DNA from: Alphaproteobacteria bacterium
Lineage (GTDB): Bacteria; Pseudomonadota; Alphaproteobacteria; Rhodobacterales; Rhodobacteraceae
DNA: 9,371 nt
NCBI GenBank assembly: GCA_030424705.1
Contig: JAUHWJ010000035.1
Span: 1-9,371 of the forward strand
Direction of reading: 5' to 3'
Shown in pieces: positions 1-6,953 of the stretch. A program made the position numbers and the translations under genes. The notes beneath the pieces are model-generated. The model did not search any database. It had not been told where the DNA came from and was given only the letters and a program-made list of their open reading frames with translations. The first letter of the stretch is position 1. Every line of letters starts with the position of its first letter.

Positions 1-715
1 CCGCCTCGATGGCCTGCTCAATGGACATGGACCATTCCTGCGCCAGCATCGTCTTCGTCATCATGTGGCCGAAGCCCGGCCCCTCCGCGATGCGCTGCGC
101 GAAGGCGACGGCCTCCGCCTCCAGCCTCTCCGCCGCTACGATGCGGTTGTGGAAGCCCCAGCGCTCGCCTTCCTCCGCGCTCATCGCGCGGCCCGTGTAG
201 AGAAGCTCCGCCGCCCGGCCCTGCCCGATAATCCGGGGCAGGATCGCGCAAGCGCCCATGTCGCAGCCCGCAAGGCCGACGCGGGTGAAGAGGAAGGCCG
301 TCTTCGCCTCCGGAGTCGCGAAGCGGATGTCGGAGGCCATGGCGATGATCGCCCCGGCGCCGACGCAGACGCCGTCGATCGCGGCGATGACGGGCTTGCC
401 GCAATTCACCATCGCCTTCACGAGGTCCCCCGTCATCCGCGTGAAACGGAGGAGGCCCTTCATGTCCATGTCGAGGAGCGGCCCGATGATGTCATGCACG
501 TCGCCGCCCGAAGAGAAGTTGCCGCCGTTCGAGGCGAAGACGACGGCGCCGACATCTTCCGCATAGTGGAGTTCGCGGAACCAGTCGCGAAGCTCGGCAT
601 AGCTCTCGAAGGTCAGCGGGTTCTTCCGCTCCGGCCGGTCGAGCGAGACCACGGCCACGTCCCCCTCGAAGCGGAGGCGGAAATGTTTCGGTTGCGTATC
701 CCTGATCGCGGTCAT
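1..715 (-). CDS. Enoyl-CoA hydratase/isomerase (crotonase) family protein, 3' end outside window
   Basis: I translated 238 residues from an ATG at 715; no stop is reached before the left edge. Crotonase proteins are usually about 260-270 residues, so only the C-terminal tail is missing. The fold is recognisable from the N-terminal strand ending [12 protein letters not shown] (24-35), the oxyanion loop [10 protein letters not shown] (67-76), the core [17 protein letters not shown] (106-122) and the [14 protein letters not shown] stretch (174-187). The start ATG shares four bases (ATGA) with the stop of the MarR gene and has a GGGGG Shine-Dalgarno-like run about six bases upstream. In this operon it should act on a non-aromatic or partly reduced CoA thioester in the cytoplasm, by hydration or ring cleavage. 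By hand alignment, positions matching rat hydratase Glu144 and Glu164 are Ile123 and Phe143, so simple hydratase activity is doubtful. Family assignment is firm; the reaction is unknown. Confidence 0.88.
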   Translation of the reverse strand, partial: MTAIRDTQPKHFRLRFEGDVAVVSLDRPERKNPLTFESYAELRDWFRELHYAEDVGAVVFASNGGNFSSGGDVHDIIGPLLDMDMKGLLRFTRMTGDLVKAMVNCGKPVIAAIDGVCVGAGAIIAMASDIRFATPEAKTAFLFTRVGLAGCDMGACAILPRIIGQGRAAELLYTGRAMSAEEGERWGFHNRIVAAERLEAEAVAFAQRIAEGPGFGHMMTKTMLAQEWSMSIEQAIEA

Positions 716-1173
716 GCCGCCCCCTGTCTTGTCACGTCGTCCAGCCTACGGCTCAGCGCCTCCGCCTCTTCGGGCGAAAGGCCGGCGAGGCGCCGGTCGA
801 TCCATGTCTCATGCGCCGCGGCCATGGCGGCGAAGGCCTCCGCCCCCGCTTCCGTCAGCCGCACCTCGAAGGCCCGCCTGTCCCCCTCCACGGCCCGGCG
901 CTCGACCAGTCCTTCGGCGGCGAGGCGCTCTACGATCCCGGTCACGTTGCCGTTGGAGACGCGGAGCGCGGCGGAAAGGGCGGTCATACGGAGGCCGCCC
1001 GGGTTGCGCTCCAGCGCGGAGAGGACGTCGAAGCGGGGCAGGGTGGAGCCATGCTCCGCCCGGAGCCGCTCCCGCAATTCCCCCTCGATGGCGCGGGTCG
1101 CCTTGAGGAGCCGCAGCCAGAGCCGAAGCCGCGCTTTCGAGGCGGCCTCCGTTATGGGCCGCGCCTCGTTCAC
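712..1173 (-). CDS. MarR-family winged helix-turn-helix transcriptional regulator
   Basis: 153 residues. The layout is that of MarR proteins: an N-terminal dimerisation helix (about 12-40), a winged helix-turn-helix with the recognition region around residues 61-88 ([20 protein letters not shown] begins it), a wing at about 90-106 with the characteristic Asp98-Arg99, and C-terminal helices (about 107-150) for dimerisation. The start is a GTG at 1173 that overlaps the TGA of the dehydrogenase gene (GTGA); a GGGGG run lies about six bases upstream, which supports this start. MarR proteins in aromatic catabolism commonly repress their operon and are released by an aromatic acid or its CoA ester. 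Its place inside the operon suggests control of that operon and of itself. The best candidate operator is the inverted repeat at 4274-4307. The ligand cannot be read from the sequence. Confidence 0.93.
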   Translation of the reverse strand: MNEARPITEAASKARLRLWLRLLKATRAIEGELRERLRAEHGSTLPRFDVLSALERNPGGLRMTALSAALRVSNGNVTGIVERLAAEGLVERRAVEGDRRAFEVRLTEAGAEAFAAMAAAHETWIDRRLAGLSPEEAEALSRRLDDVTRQGAA

Positions 1174-1931
1174 ACTTGGCCCCCGGAAATCGGGATCGCC
1201 TGCGCTGTGACGGCGCCGGAGCCCGGCCCGCAGAGCCAGAGCGCGGCGGCGGCGACTTCATCAGGCTCGATCATCCGGCCGAACGGGTTCACGTCACGCA
1301 AGCTCGCCAGCGCTTCCTCCGAGCTGATCTTCGCCTTGCCGACGATGTTCTCCACCGAGCGGTCGATGATCGGCGTCGCGACATAGCCGGGGCAGAGGGC
1401 GTTCACCGTCACGCCCGTCTTCAGCACTTCGTCCGCCGCGCATTTCATCAGGCCGAGCACGGCGTGCTTCGACGCGCAATAGGCGGCGCCATAGGCGAAG
1501 CCGCCGAGCCCGGCGACGGAGGAGATGATGATGACGCGGCCCCAGCCGCGCTCCGCCATCGGCTTCAGCACCTCCCGTGTGCAGAGCATGACGCCCTCCA
1601 CATTGGTGGCCTGCACCTTCCGCCAGAAATCGAGCGTGATCTTGTGGACGGGCGCCGTCTCCGCGATGCCGGCGTTCGGAACCATGATGTCGACGACGCC
1701 CTGCGCGGCGATGGTCTCCACCACCTCCCGCTCGCTCGTCACGTCCATCAGGGACCAGGTGACGCGCGGGCTCTTCGCCGCCGTCTCCTCCAGCGGGCCT
1801 TCGCGCCGGCCGGTGATGTGGACATGCGCGCCCGAATCGGCCAGCGCCAGCGCGATGGCGGCTCCGATGCCGGTGCCTCCGCCGGTTACGAAGGCGCGTT
1901 TGCCGGAAAGATCGGCGCGAAGATCGGTCAT
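1170..1931 (-). CDS. Short-chain dehydrogenase/reductase (SDR), probable hydroxyacyl-CoA-type dehydrogenase
   Basis: 253 residues, typical of classical SDRs. The cofactor motif TGGGTGIG is at 16-23, NAG at 86-88, and the catalytic set is Asn110, Ser138, Tyr151 and Lys155 (YCASK). Arg42-Arg43 after the second strand hint at NADP(H), though this is only a guide. The open frame extends 26 codons further upstream, but that stretch lies inside the monooxygenase gene. The ATG at 1931 overlaps the preceding stop (TGATG) and begins [18 protein letters not shown], a normal SDR N-terminus; a GGGGAAA ribosome-binding sequence sits about seven bases before it. In this operon a likely role is oxidation or reduction of a hydroxy or keto group on the alicyclic CoA intermediate made by the monooxygenase/reductase. 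Substrate and direction are inferred from context only. Confidence 0.92.
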   Translation of the reverse strand: MTDLRADLSGKRAFVTGGGTGIGAAIALALADSGAHVHITGRREGPLEETAAKSPRVTWSLMDVTSEREVVETIAAQGVVDIMVPNAGIAETAPVHKITLDFWRKVQATNVEGVMLCTREVLKPMAERGWGRVIIISSVAGLGGFAYGAAYCASKHAVLGLMKCAADEVLKTGVTVNALCPGYVATPIIDRSVENIVGKAKISSEEALASLRDVNPFGRMIEPDEVAAAALWLCGPGSGAVTAQAIPISGGQV

Positions 1932-4222
1932 CAGACTTTCCCCAGGGTTTCCGCCCGCTCCGCGAGCCGCTGCATCTGTTCGCGGCCCGCGAGATAGGGC
2001 AGGGGCCACGGCTCCCGATCATCGCCCAGCGCCATCGCCGCGTGAAGGGTCCAGTACGGGTTGGAGAGATGCGGTCGCGCGAGACAGACGAGATCGGCCC
2101 GCCCCGCCATCAGGATCGAATTGGCGTGGTCCGGCTCATAGATGTTGCCGACCGCCATGGTGGCGATCCCGGCCTCGTTGCGGATGCGGTCCGAGAACGG
2201 GGTCTGGAACATGCGGCCATAGACCGGGCGAGCCGCCGGCGTAGTCTGCCCGGCGGAGACGTCGATCACGTCCGCCCCCGCTGAGGCGAAGGCGCGGGCG
2301 ATCTCCACGGCCTCCTCCGGCGTCACGCCCTCTTCCCCCACCCAATCGTTCGCCGAGATGCGGACGGACATCGGCTTCTCCGCCGGCCAGACGACCCGCA
2401 TCGCGGCGAAAACCTCCAGCGGATAGCGGAGCCGGTTTTCGAGCGGGCCGCCGTATTCGTCCGTCCGGACATTGGAGACCGGGGTGATGAAGGAGGAGAG
2501 GAGATAGCCGTGGGCGGCGTGCAGCTCGATCATGTCGAAGCCCGCGCGCGCCGCCATCTCCGCGGCGGAGACGAACTCGGCCTTCACCCGGTCCATCTCC
2601 GCCCGGTCCATCGCCTTCGGCGTGGCGTTGCCGGGCGACCAGGGGAGGGCGGAGGCGGAGAGGAGGGGCCAGTTCCCCTCCTTCAGCGGTGCGTCCATCT
2701 CCTCCCAGCCGAGCTGGGTGGAGCCCTTCCGGCCGGAATGGCCGATCTGACAGCAGATCTTCGCCGCGGTCTCGGCATGGACGAAATCGACGAGCCGCTT
2801 CCACGCCGCCTCATGCTCCGGCGCGTAGAGGCCGGGGCAGCCCGGCGTGATCCGCCCCTCCGCGCTCACGCAGGTCATCTCGGTATAGACGAGCCCGGCG
2901 CCGCCCTTCGCCCGCTCGCCGTAATGGATGAGGTGCCAGTCCGTCGGCGCGCCGTCCTTCGCCTTGTATTGCGCCATCGGGGAGACGACGATGCGGTTCT
3001 TCAAATCCATGTTCCGAAGGCGGAACGGCGCGAACATCGGCGCGCGGACAGGGGCGTTTCCGTTCACGCCCGCGGCTGTCTGGAACCAGCGCTCCGCGCC
3101 TTCGAGCCAGTGCGCGTCCCGCATCCGCAGGTTCTCGTGGCTGATTCGTTGTGAGCGGGTAAGGAGCGAATAGGCGAACTGCTCAGGCGCGAGGTGGAGG
3201 TAGCGCTCCACCTCCTCGAACCATTCCATCGAGTTGCGCGCCGCGGATTGCAATTTCAGCACTTCGAGCCGCCGCTCCTCCTGATACCGGGCGAAGGCGG
3301 AGTCGATCGTGGGCTCCATCGTCAGGTATTCGGCCAGCGCGATGGCGCTTTCGAGGGCGAGCTTGGTGCCCGAGCCGATGGAGAAATGCGCCGTCGCCGC
3401 CGCATCCCCCATGAGGACGATGTTGCCGTGATGCCAGCGCTCGCAGAGGACGCGCGGGAAATTGAGCCAGGCGGAGCCGCGAAGATGCTTTGCGTTGGAG
3501 AGAAGCGCGTGGCCGCCGAGATGCTTCGCGAAGATGCGCTCGCAGGTTGCGACGCTTTCCTCCTGCGTCATCGCGCCGAAGCCGTATGCCTCCCATGTCG
3601 CCTGGCTGCATTCGACGATGAAGGTCGCCGTCTCCGCATCGAACTGGTAGGCGTGGGCCCAGACCCAGCCCTTCTCCGTCTTCTCGAAGATGAAGGTGAA
3701 GGCATCGTCGAATTTCGCCTTTGTGCCGAGCCAGCAGAATTTCAGCTTCCGGAGGTCGATATCGGGCCTGAACGTTTCGGCCAGCGCCGTGCGCGTGCGG
3801 GAGTTGAGCCCGTCGCAGGCGACAACGACGTCGTATCGCGCCGCGTAATCCTCCGCGCTCTCCACCTCCGTCTCGAAGCGGAGATCTACGCCGAGGGCGC
3901 GCGCCCGCTCCTGAAGCAGCAGCAACAGCCGCATCCGCCCGATGCCGCAGAAGCCGTGCCCGCGAGAAAGGGTGCGCACGCCGTCATGGACGACGGCGAT
4001 ATCGTCCCAATAGGCGAAATGGGCGCGGATCGCCGCCGCGCTCTCGGCGTCGTTCCGGGCGAGGTTGTCCAGCGTCTCGTCCGAGAGGACGACGCCCCAG
4101 CCGAACGTGTCGTCCGGCCGGTTGCGCTCAATGACGGTGATCTCCGCCTCCGGACGGCGGAGTTTCATGGAGATGGCGAAATAGAGGCCGGCGGGCCCTC
4201 CGCCGAGGCAGGCGATCTTCAT
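1931..4222 (-). CDS. Bifunctional flavin monooxygenase / Old Yellow Enzyme-like reductase, 2-aminobenzoyl-CoA monooxygenase/reductase type
   Basis: 763 residues in two fused enzymes. The N-terminal half (about 1-380) is an FAD aromatic hydroxylase: GGGPAG at 7-12, Glu32-Arg33 closing the ADP-binding unit, CDG at 136-138, and the flavin-binding GD motif [10 protein letters not shown] (271-280). The C-terminal part (about 395-760) is an Old Yellow Enzyme barrel: [11 protein letters not shown] (409-419), paired histidines in HAAHGY (568-573), and a phosphate-binding end around 690-715. In Azoarcus evansii this fusion hydroxylates 2-aminobenzoyl-CoA with O2 and then reduces the ring with NAD(P)H to a non-aromatic 2-amino-5-oxocyclohexenecarboxyl-CoA; the described protein is similar in size. 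Databases often call homologues bifunctional salicylyl-CoA 5-hydroxylase/oxidoreductase, so the 2-substituent is uncertain. A GGGAG ribosome-binding sequence precedes the ATG by about eight bases. It is the first gene of the coupled operon. Confidence 0.9.
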   Translation of the reverse strand: MKIACLGGGPAGLYFAISMKLRRPEAEITVIERNRPDDTFGWGVVLSDETLDNLARNDAESAAAIRAHFAYWDDIAVVHDGVRTLSRGHGFCGIGRMRLLLLLQERARALGVDLRFETEVESAEDYAARYDVVVACDGLNSRTRTALAETFRPDIDLRKLKFCWLGTKAKFDDAFTFIFEKTEKGWVWAHAYQFDAETATFIVECSQATWEAYGFGAMTQEESVATCERIFAKHLGGHALLSNAKHLRGSAWLNFPRVLCERWHHGNIVLMGDAAATAHFSIGSGTKLALESAIALAEYLTMEPTIDSAFARYQEERRLEVLKLQSAARNSMEWFEEVERYLHLAPEQFAYSLLTRSQRISHENLRMRDAHWLEGAERWFQTAAGVNGNAPVRAPMFAPFRLRNMDLKNRIVVSPMAQYKAKDGAPTDWHLIHYGERAKGGAGLVYTEMTCVSAEGRITPGCPGLYAPEHEAAWKRLVDFVHAETAAKICCQIGHSGRKGSTQLGWEEMDAPLKEGNWPLLSASALPWSPGNATPKAMDRAEMDRVKAEFVSAAEMAARAGFDMIELHAAHGYLLSSFITPVSNVRTDEYGGPLENRLRYPLEVFAAMRVVWPAEKPMSVRISANDWVGEEGVTPEEAVEIARAFASAGADVIDVSAGQTTPAARPVYGRMFQTPFSDRIRNEAGIATMAVGNIYEPDHANSILMAGRADLVCLARPHLSNPYWTLHAAMALGDDREPWPLPYLAGREQMQRLAERAETLGKV

Positions 4223-4312
4223 CCGCGCGCTCCCATCCCCGAGTCGTTAAGAGGAGGCTAACGTGGGCGGAAGATATTTCAAGCATGAAACTTCAAGCTG
4301 GAAATATTTTGC
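4223..4312 (-). promoter_or_regulatory. Upstream control region of the aromatic-CoA operon
   Basis: This 90-base gap lies between the stop of the M20 peptidase gene and the ATG of the monooxygenase/reductase, both on the minus strand. It is much more AT-rich than its surroundings at 4271-4310, as expected for a promoter or operator in a GC-rich genome. It includes the inverted repeat listed separately. I could not assign convincing -35 and -10 boxes: TTGAAG or TTGAAA on the minus strand could serve as -35, but no good -10 follows at the right distance. The AT-rich arms have no GC-rich stem with a T-run, so a terminator for the peptidase gene is less likely. Confidence 0.55.
4274..4307. repeat. 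Inverted repeat, candidate MarR operator
   Basis: The arms ATATTTCAAGC (4274-4284) and GCTGGAAATAT (4297-4307) are inverted copies that match at 10 of 11 positions, with 12 bases between. Inside lies a second, tighter near-palindrome, TTTCAAGCATGAAA (4277-4290, 12 of 14 symmetric). TTCAAGC also occurs as a direct repeat (4278-4284 and 4292-4298). Nested short dyads of this kind are typical targets of dimeric winged-helix regulators. The operon encodes one such regulator, and this is the only obvious dyad in front of it. Binding by that protein is inferred. Confidence 0.55.
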
Positions 4313-5686
4313 TCAGGCGCGCCTGGGTGTTCCGCCCTCGCCGAGATCCCACCAGAGACCGGCCATGATCGCCAGCCCCTCGCGCAGGATCGGGCGAAGC
4401 GCGTGTTCGTCCGGCGCGTGCTGGGAGCAGCCGGAATAGGAATGGGGGACCCAGATCGTCGGCATCCCCAGTGTGTCGGTGAATTCCTCGTTCGGGAGCG
4501 AGCCGCCGAGATTGGGGAGGATCGCCGGACGCCGGCCCGTCGTCCGCTCCAGCGAGGCGGCGGCCCAGCGCGCCCAGGGCGCATCAGGGTCGAGCCGCGT
4601 GGCGGTGAAGGCGACGTCCGCGGAGTCCGAGACCTCCACATCCGCGAATCCTTCGCGGGCTAGATGGCGGCGGAGCGCGGGGAGAATCTCCTTCGGGTCC
4701 GTCCCGACGACGAAGCGAAGCTGGCAGCGCGCCCGCGCCCGCCCGGCGATGGCGTTGACGGGCGAGGCCGGGTCGCCGTGCTCCACGGCCAGCACGGCGA
4801 AGCTGTTCCAGCCGAAGACTCGCTCGGACGGGGTAAGGCCGGGCTCGCCCCATCCCTCCTCGAATCCCTCCACCGGGCAATCCGCCAGCGCGGCGCGGAC
4901 GGCGGGGGTGAGGCTGTCCGGCCTCCATTCGGGGACGCGAATGGCGCCCTGCGCGTCCGTTATCACGGCGAGCGCATGGGCGAGGCGGATCATCGGGTCC
5001 GCGATCAGCCCGCCCCAGTTGCCCGAATGCCGCCCGCCGGCGCGGAGATCGACAGTAAGGTCGAAGGAGAGGCCGCCGCGCGCGCCCATGAAGAGCGTGG
5101 GCCGGTCCGGCGTCAGCCGAGGCCCGTCCGAGGCGATGAGAACGTCGGCGGCCAGCGCTTCCCGCTCCTTGACGAAAAGCTCGTGAAGGCCGAGGGACCC
5201 CGCCTCCTCACCCATCTCGATCACGAGGCGGAGCGTGAAGCCGAGCTTTCCGCCCCGCGCCTTCAGGGCGGCTTCGAGCGCGGTGAGGTTTACGAGATGC
5301 TGCCCCTTGTTGTCCGCCGTTCCGCGGCCATAGAGCCGGTCCCCCGCCCGGTCGAGCGCCCAGGGGGAGCGGCCGTCGCGCCAGCGCCCCTCCATACCCG
5401 GCACGACGTCCCCATGACCGTAGGAGAGCACGACGGGGCCCGCATCCTCCCGCCGCTCAGCGATCAGAAAGGGCCCGCCGCCTCGCGGATTCTCCGCGAT
5501 GCGAAGTGCGAAGCCCATCGGCTCCAGCATCGGGCGGATCGCTTCATCGAGATAGCGGCGAAGGTCCGGCTCCGCGCCCGGGCGCTGGCTCTCGGTCGGC
5601 AGAGCGACGAGGCGCGCGAGCGCGGCCTCGAAGGCGCCGCTGTCGAAGGCGGCTTCGGCGGCGGCGATGGCGGCTTCGCGGGTCAT
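4313..5686 (-). CDS. M20-family zinc metallopeptidase (dipeptidase/aminoacylase type)
   Basis: 457 residues, full length for the M20 dipeptidase group. The metal and catalytic set is complete by motif: His91 and Asp93 in SYGHGDVVPG, bridging Asp125 in GRGTADNKG, Glu160-Glu161 in EMGEEAGS, Asp187 in IASDGPR, and the C-terminal His423 in QHAPDEH. A lid/dimerisation domain spans about 200-330, with GGRHSGNWGG (217-226) as the usual substrate-binding His motif. There is no signal peptide, so it is cytoplasmic. Family members hydrolyse dipeptides, N-acyl amino acids or carbamoyl compounds, and the exact substrate cannot be told from sequence. The ATG at 5684-5686 has a GAGGGAGG ribosome-binding sequence about 11-12 bases upstream, slightly long. 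It lies upstream of the aromatic operon in the same direction, but a 90-base gap with a likely operator separates them, so a shared role is only possible. Confidence 0.92.
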   Translation of the reverse strand: MTREAAIAAAEAAFDSGAFEAALARLVALPTESQRPGAEPDLRRYLDEAIRPMLEPMGFALRIAENPRGGGPFLIAERREDAGPVVLSYGHGDVVPGMEGRWRDGRSPWALDRAGDRLYGRGTADNKGQHLVNLTALEAALKARGGKLGFTLRLVIEMGEEAGSLGLHELFVKEREALAADVLIASDGPRLTPDRPTLFMGARGGLSFDLTVDLRAGGRHSGNWGGLIADPMIRLAHALAVITDAQGAIRVPEWRPDSLTPAVRAALADCPVEGFEEGWGEPGLTPSERVFGWNSFAVLAVEHGDPASPVNAIAGRARARCQLRFVVGTDPKEILPALRRHLAREGFADVEVSDSADVAFTATRLDPDAPWARWAAASLERTTGRRPAILPNLGGSLPNEEFTDTLGMPTIWVPHSYSGCSQHAPDEHALRPILREGLAIMAGLWWDLGEGGTPRRA

Positions 5687-5747
5687 CCGGGCGGGCGCCT
5701 CCCTCGCGCTGTGTGCATTATGCGGTTGCGGGCGAATTCGCGCCGTC

Positions 5748-5762
5748 TTAGCGAAGGGTTAG
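5748..5762. promoter_or_regulatory. Possible CtrA-like box (TTAG-N7-TTAG)
   Basis: TTAG at 5748-5751 and TTAG at 5759-5762 are separated by exactly seven bases. The cell-cycle regulator CtrA of alphaproteobacteria binds TTAA-N7-TTAA, so this matches six of eight defined bases with the right spacing. The repeat is really TTAGCGA twice at 11-base spacing, about one helical turn, so another regulator that binds direct repeats is equally possible. Confidence 0.25.
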
Positions 5763-5798
5763 CGATCCGCGGTCAAGAAGTCGACCATGCGCGTTTTT

Positions 5799-5813
5799 TC
5801 GCCCGGAGGGCGA
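5799..5813. repeat. Small GC-rich hairpin after a T-run
   Basis: TCGCCC (5799-5804), a GGA loop and GGGCGA (5808-5813) form a perfect 6-bp stem. The T-run (5794-5799) comes before the stem on the plus strand and reads as an A-run after it on the minus strand. It therefore does not have intrinsic-terminator layout in either direction. It may lie in the leader of the glycosyltransferase transcript. Confidence 0.4.
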
Positions 5814-5912
5814 TTGATCGCGCTGCGGATTCGGGCGAGATTGCACCTGCGAAGGGCCGGTCACTTGGGGAATGTAAGTTGAGCGTTGCTCGAAGCGATA
5901 GGCGGCGTCGTC

Positions 5913-6926
5913 ATGCCTGCTGACGCGGGTCAGTCGCCAGGGGCGACCGTGGAACTGTCGGTCATCGTGCCAGTCTTTAACGAAGAGGAGGCCGTTCCTC
6001 TCTTCCTTGAGGCGGTTCCGCCGATTCTCCGGGATTTGGGCCTCGGTCACGAGATAATCTTCATCGATGACGGCAGCAGCGACCGCACCTGCGCCGTTGT
6101 CGAGGCGGCTTCGCGCGAGAATCCGAACGTCCGGCTGATCCAGCTCAGCCGCAATTTCGGGAAGGAGGCCGCAATGACCGCCGGGCTCGAATGGGCTGCG
6201 GGCGGCGCCGTCATCCCGATGGATGTGGACCTGCAGGACCCGCCGGAGCTCATCCGCGAGTTCGTGCGGTTGTGGCGCGAGGGCTATGACGTCGTCTACG
6301 GCCAGCGCGTCTCGCGCGAGAGCGACACCGGGACCAAGCGGATGAGCGCGGGTCTGTTCTACCGCATCTTCAACAAGATGTCGGACACGAAGATCCATCC
6401 CAATGTCGGCGACTACAGGCTCATGAGCCGCGCCGCCGTGGATGCGACGCTGACCCTGCGGGAGCGCAACCGCTTCATGAAGGGCATCTTCGCCTGGGTC
6501 GGCTTCCCCTCCATCGCCGTGCCCTATGAGCGGCCGGTGCGCGCGGCGGGGACGACGAAGTTCAACTACTGGCGGCTCTGGAATTTCGCGCTGGACGGGA
6601 TCACGAGCTTCTCGACCATTCCGCTCCGGATCTGGACCTATGTCGGCCTCACGGTCGCGGTGGCGGCGATCATATACATGGTGACGATCATCCTGCGCAC
6701 CTGGATGTTCGGCAGCGATGTGCCGGGCTACGCTTCCCTCATGGTGGTGCTGCTGCTGCTCGGCGCGATCCAGCTCATCTCCCTCGGTGTGATCGGCGAA
6801 TATCTGTCCCGGCTCTATGTCGAGTCAAAGCAGCGGCCGATCTACTATGTTCAGCGTTCCTTGGGTTTTCCGGCGCATACCCCGCAGGAGACCGCTCCGC
6901 CGCCCGCAGGGCGTGCGCGGGCCTGA
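5913..6926 (+). CDS. GtrB/DPM1-like family 2 glycosyltransferase (undecaprenyl-phosphate sugar transferase)
   Basis: 337 residues from the ATG at 5913. The catalytic domain (about 14-210) has LSVIVPVFNEEE (15-26), IDDGSSD (51-57) for nucleotide-sugar binding, and MDVDLQDPPE (103-112) supplying the metal-binding acidic residues. Two C-terminal membrane helices follow (about 240-262 and 274-298), then GEYLSRLYVESKQRPIYYV, a hallmark of the GtrB, ArnC and DPM1 group. Such enzymes move a sugar from a nucleotide donor to undecaprenyl phosphate on the cytoplasmic face of the inner membrane. The frame also opens at a TTG at 5886. I chose 5913 because it is ATG, gives a normal-length leader and has AGGCGG about eight bases upstream; a later GTG at 5949 is also possible. 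The adjacent GtrA gene supports this subfamily. The sugar is unknown. Confidence 0.92.
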   Translation: MPADAGQSPGATVELSVIVPVFNEEEAVPLFLEAVPPILRDLGLGHEIIFIDDGSSDRTCAVVEAASRENPNVRLIQLSRNFGKEAAMTAGLEWAAGGAVIPMDVDLQDPPELIREFVRLWREGYDVVYGQRVSRESDTGTKRMSAGLFYRIFNKMSDTKIHPNVGDYRLMSRAAVDATLTLRERNRFMKGIFAWVGFPSIAVPYERPVRAAGTTKFNYWRLWNFALDGITSFSTIPLRIWTYVGLTVAVAAIIYMVTIILRTWMFGSDVPGYASLMVVLLLLGAIQLISLGVIGEYLSRLYVESKQRPIYYVQRSLGFPAHTPQETAPPPAGRARA

Positions 6927-6953
6927 ATACGCTCCGGACAGGGAGGCGCGCCG

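Larger units (their letters stand above)
5687..5912. promoter_or_regulatory. Divergent intergenic control region between the M20 peptidase and glycosyltransferase genes
   Basis: This 226-base gap separates two divergent genes, so it should carry both promoters. For the peptidase (minus strand), CATAAT (5 of 6 to the -10 consensus; plus-strand ATTATG at 5718-5723) is the best -10 candidate, but the matching -35 is poor. A minus-strand TTGACC farther upstream (plus GGTCAA at 5771-5776) could be a -35 for another start. For the glycosyltransferase, TTGATC at 5814-5819 is a weak -35 candidate. The gap also holds the palindrome GCGAATTCGC (5732-5741), the direct repeat TTAGCGA (5748-5754, 5759-5765) and a small hairpin at 5799-5813. 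No convincing protein-coding ORF belongs here. Confidence 0.45.

Noticed and set aside
65..1210. Long plus-strand open frame opposite the crotonase and MarR genes
   Set aside because: It is antisense to two clearly recognisable genes, has an arginine-rich low-quality composition and no family motif; long antisense frames are expected in GC-rich DNA.
1932..2009. 26-residue N-terminal extension of the short-chain dehydrogenase
   Set aside because: It lies within the monooxygenase/reductase coding sequence and lacks SDR similarity; the ATG at 1931 overlaps the upstream stop and gives a standard SDR N-terminus.
3194..4261. 355-codon plus-strand open frame opposite the monooxygenase domain
   Set aside because: It mirrors the coding strand of a motif-rich enzyme gene and shows no domain of its own.
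4274..4312. Inverted repeat as an intrinsic terminator of the M20 peptidase gene
   Set aside because: The arms are AT-rich, the loop is 12 bases and there is no T-run after a GC-rich stem; an operator explains it better.
5886..5912. TTG start for the glycosyltransferase at 5886
   Set aside because: There is no clear ribosome-binding sequence before it and ATG at 5913 leaves the entire catalytic domain intact; it remains a minor possibility.
4664..5923. 419-codon plus-strand open frame opposite the M20 peptidase gene
   Set aside because: The minus-strand frame has a complete metallopeptidase active site; the plus frame has no recognisable motif and runs through the intergenic region into the glycosyltransferase start.
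5748..6398. 216-codon minus-strand frame opposite the glycosyltransferase
   Set aside because: Antisense to conserved catalytic motifs of the glycosyltransferase; no family similarity seen.
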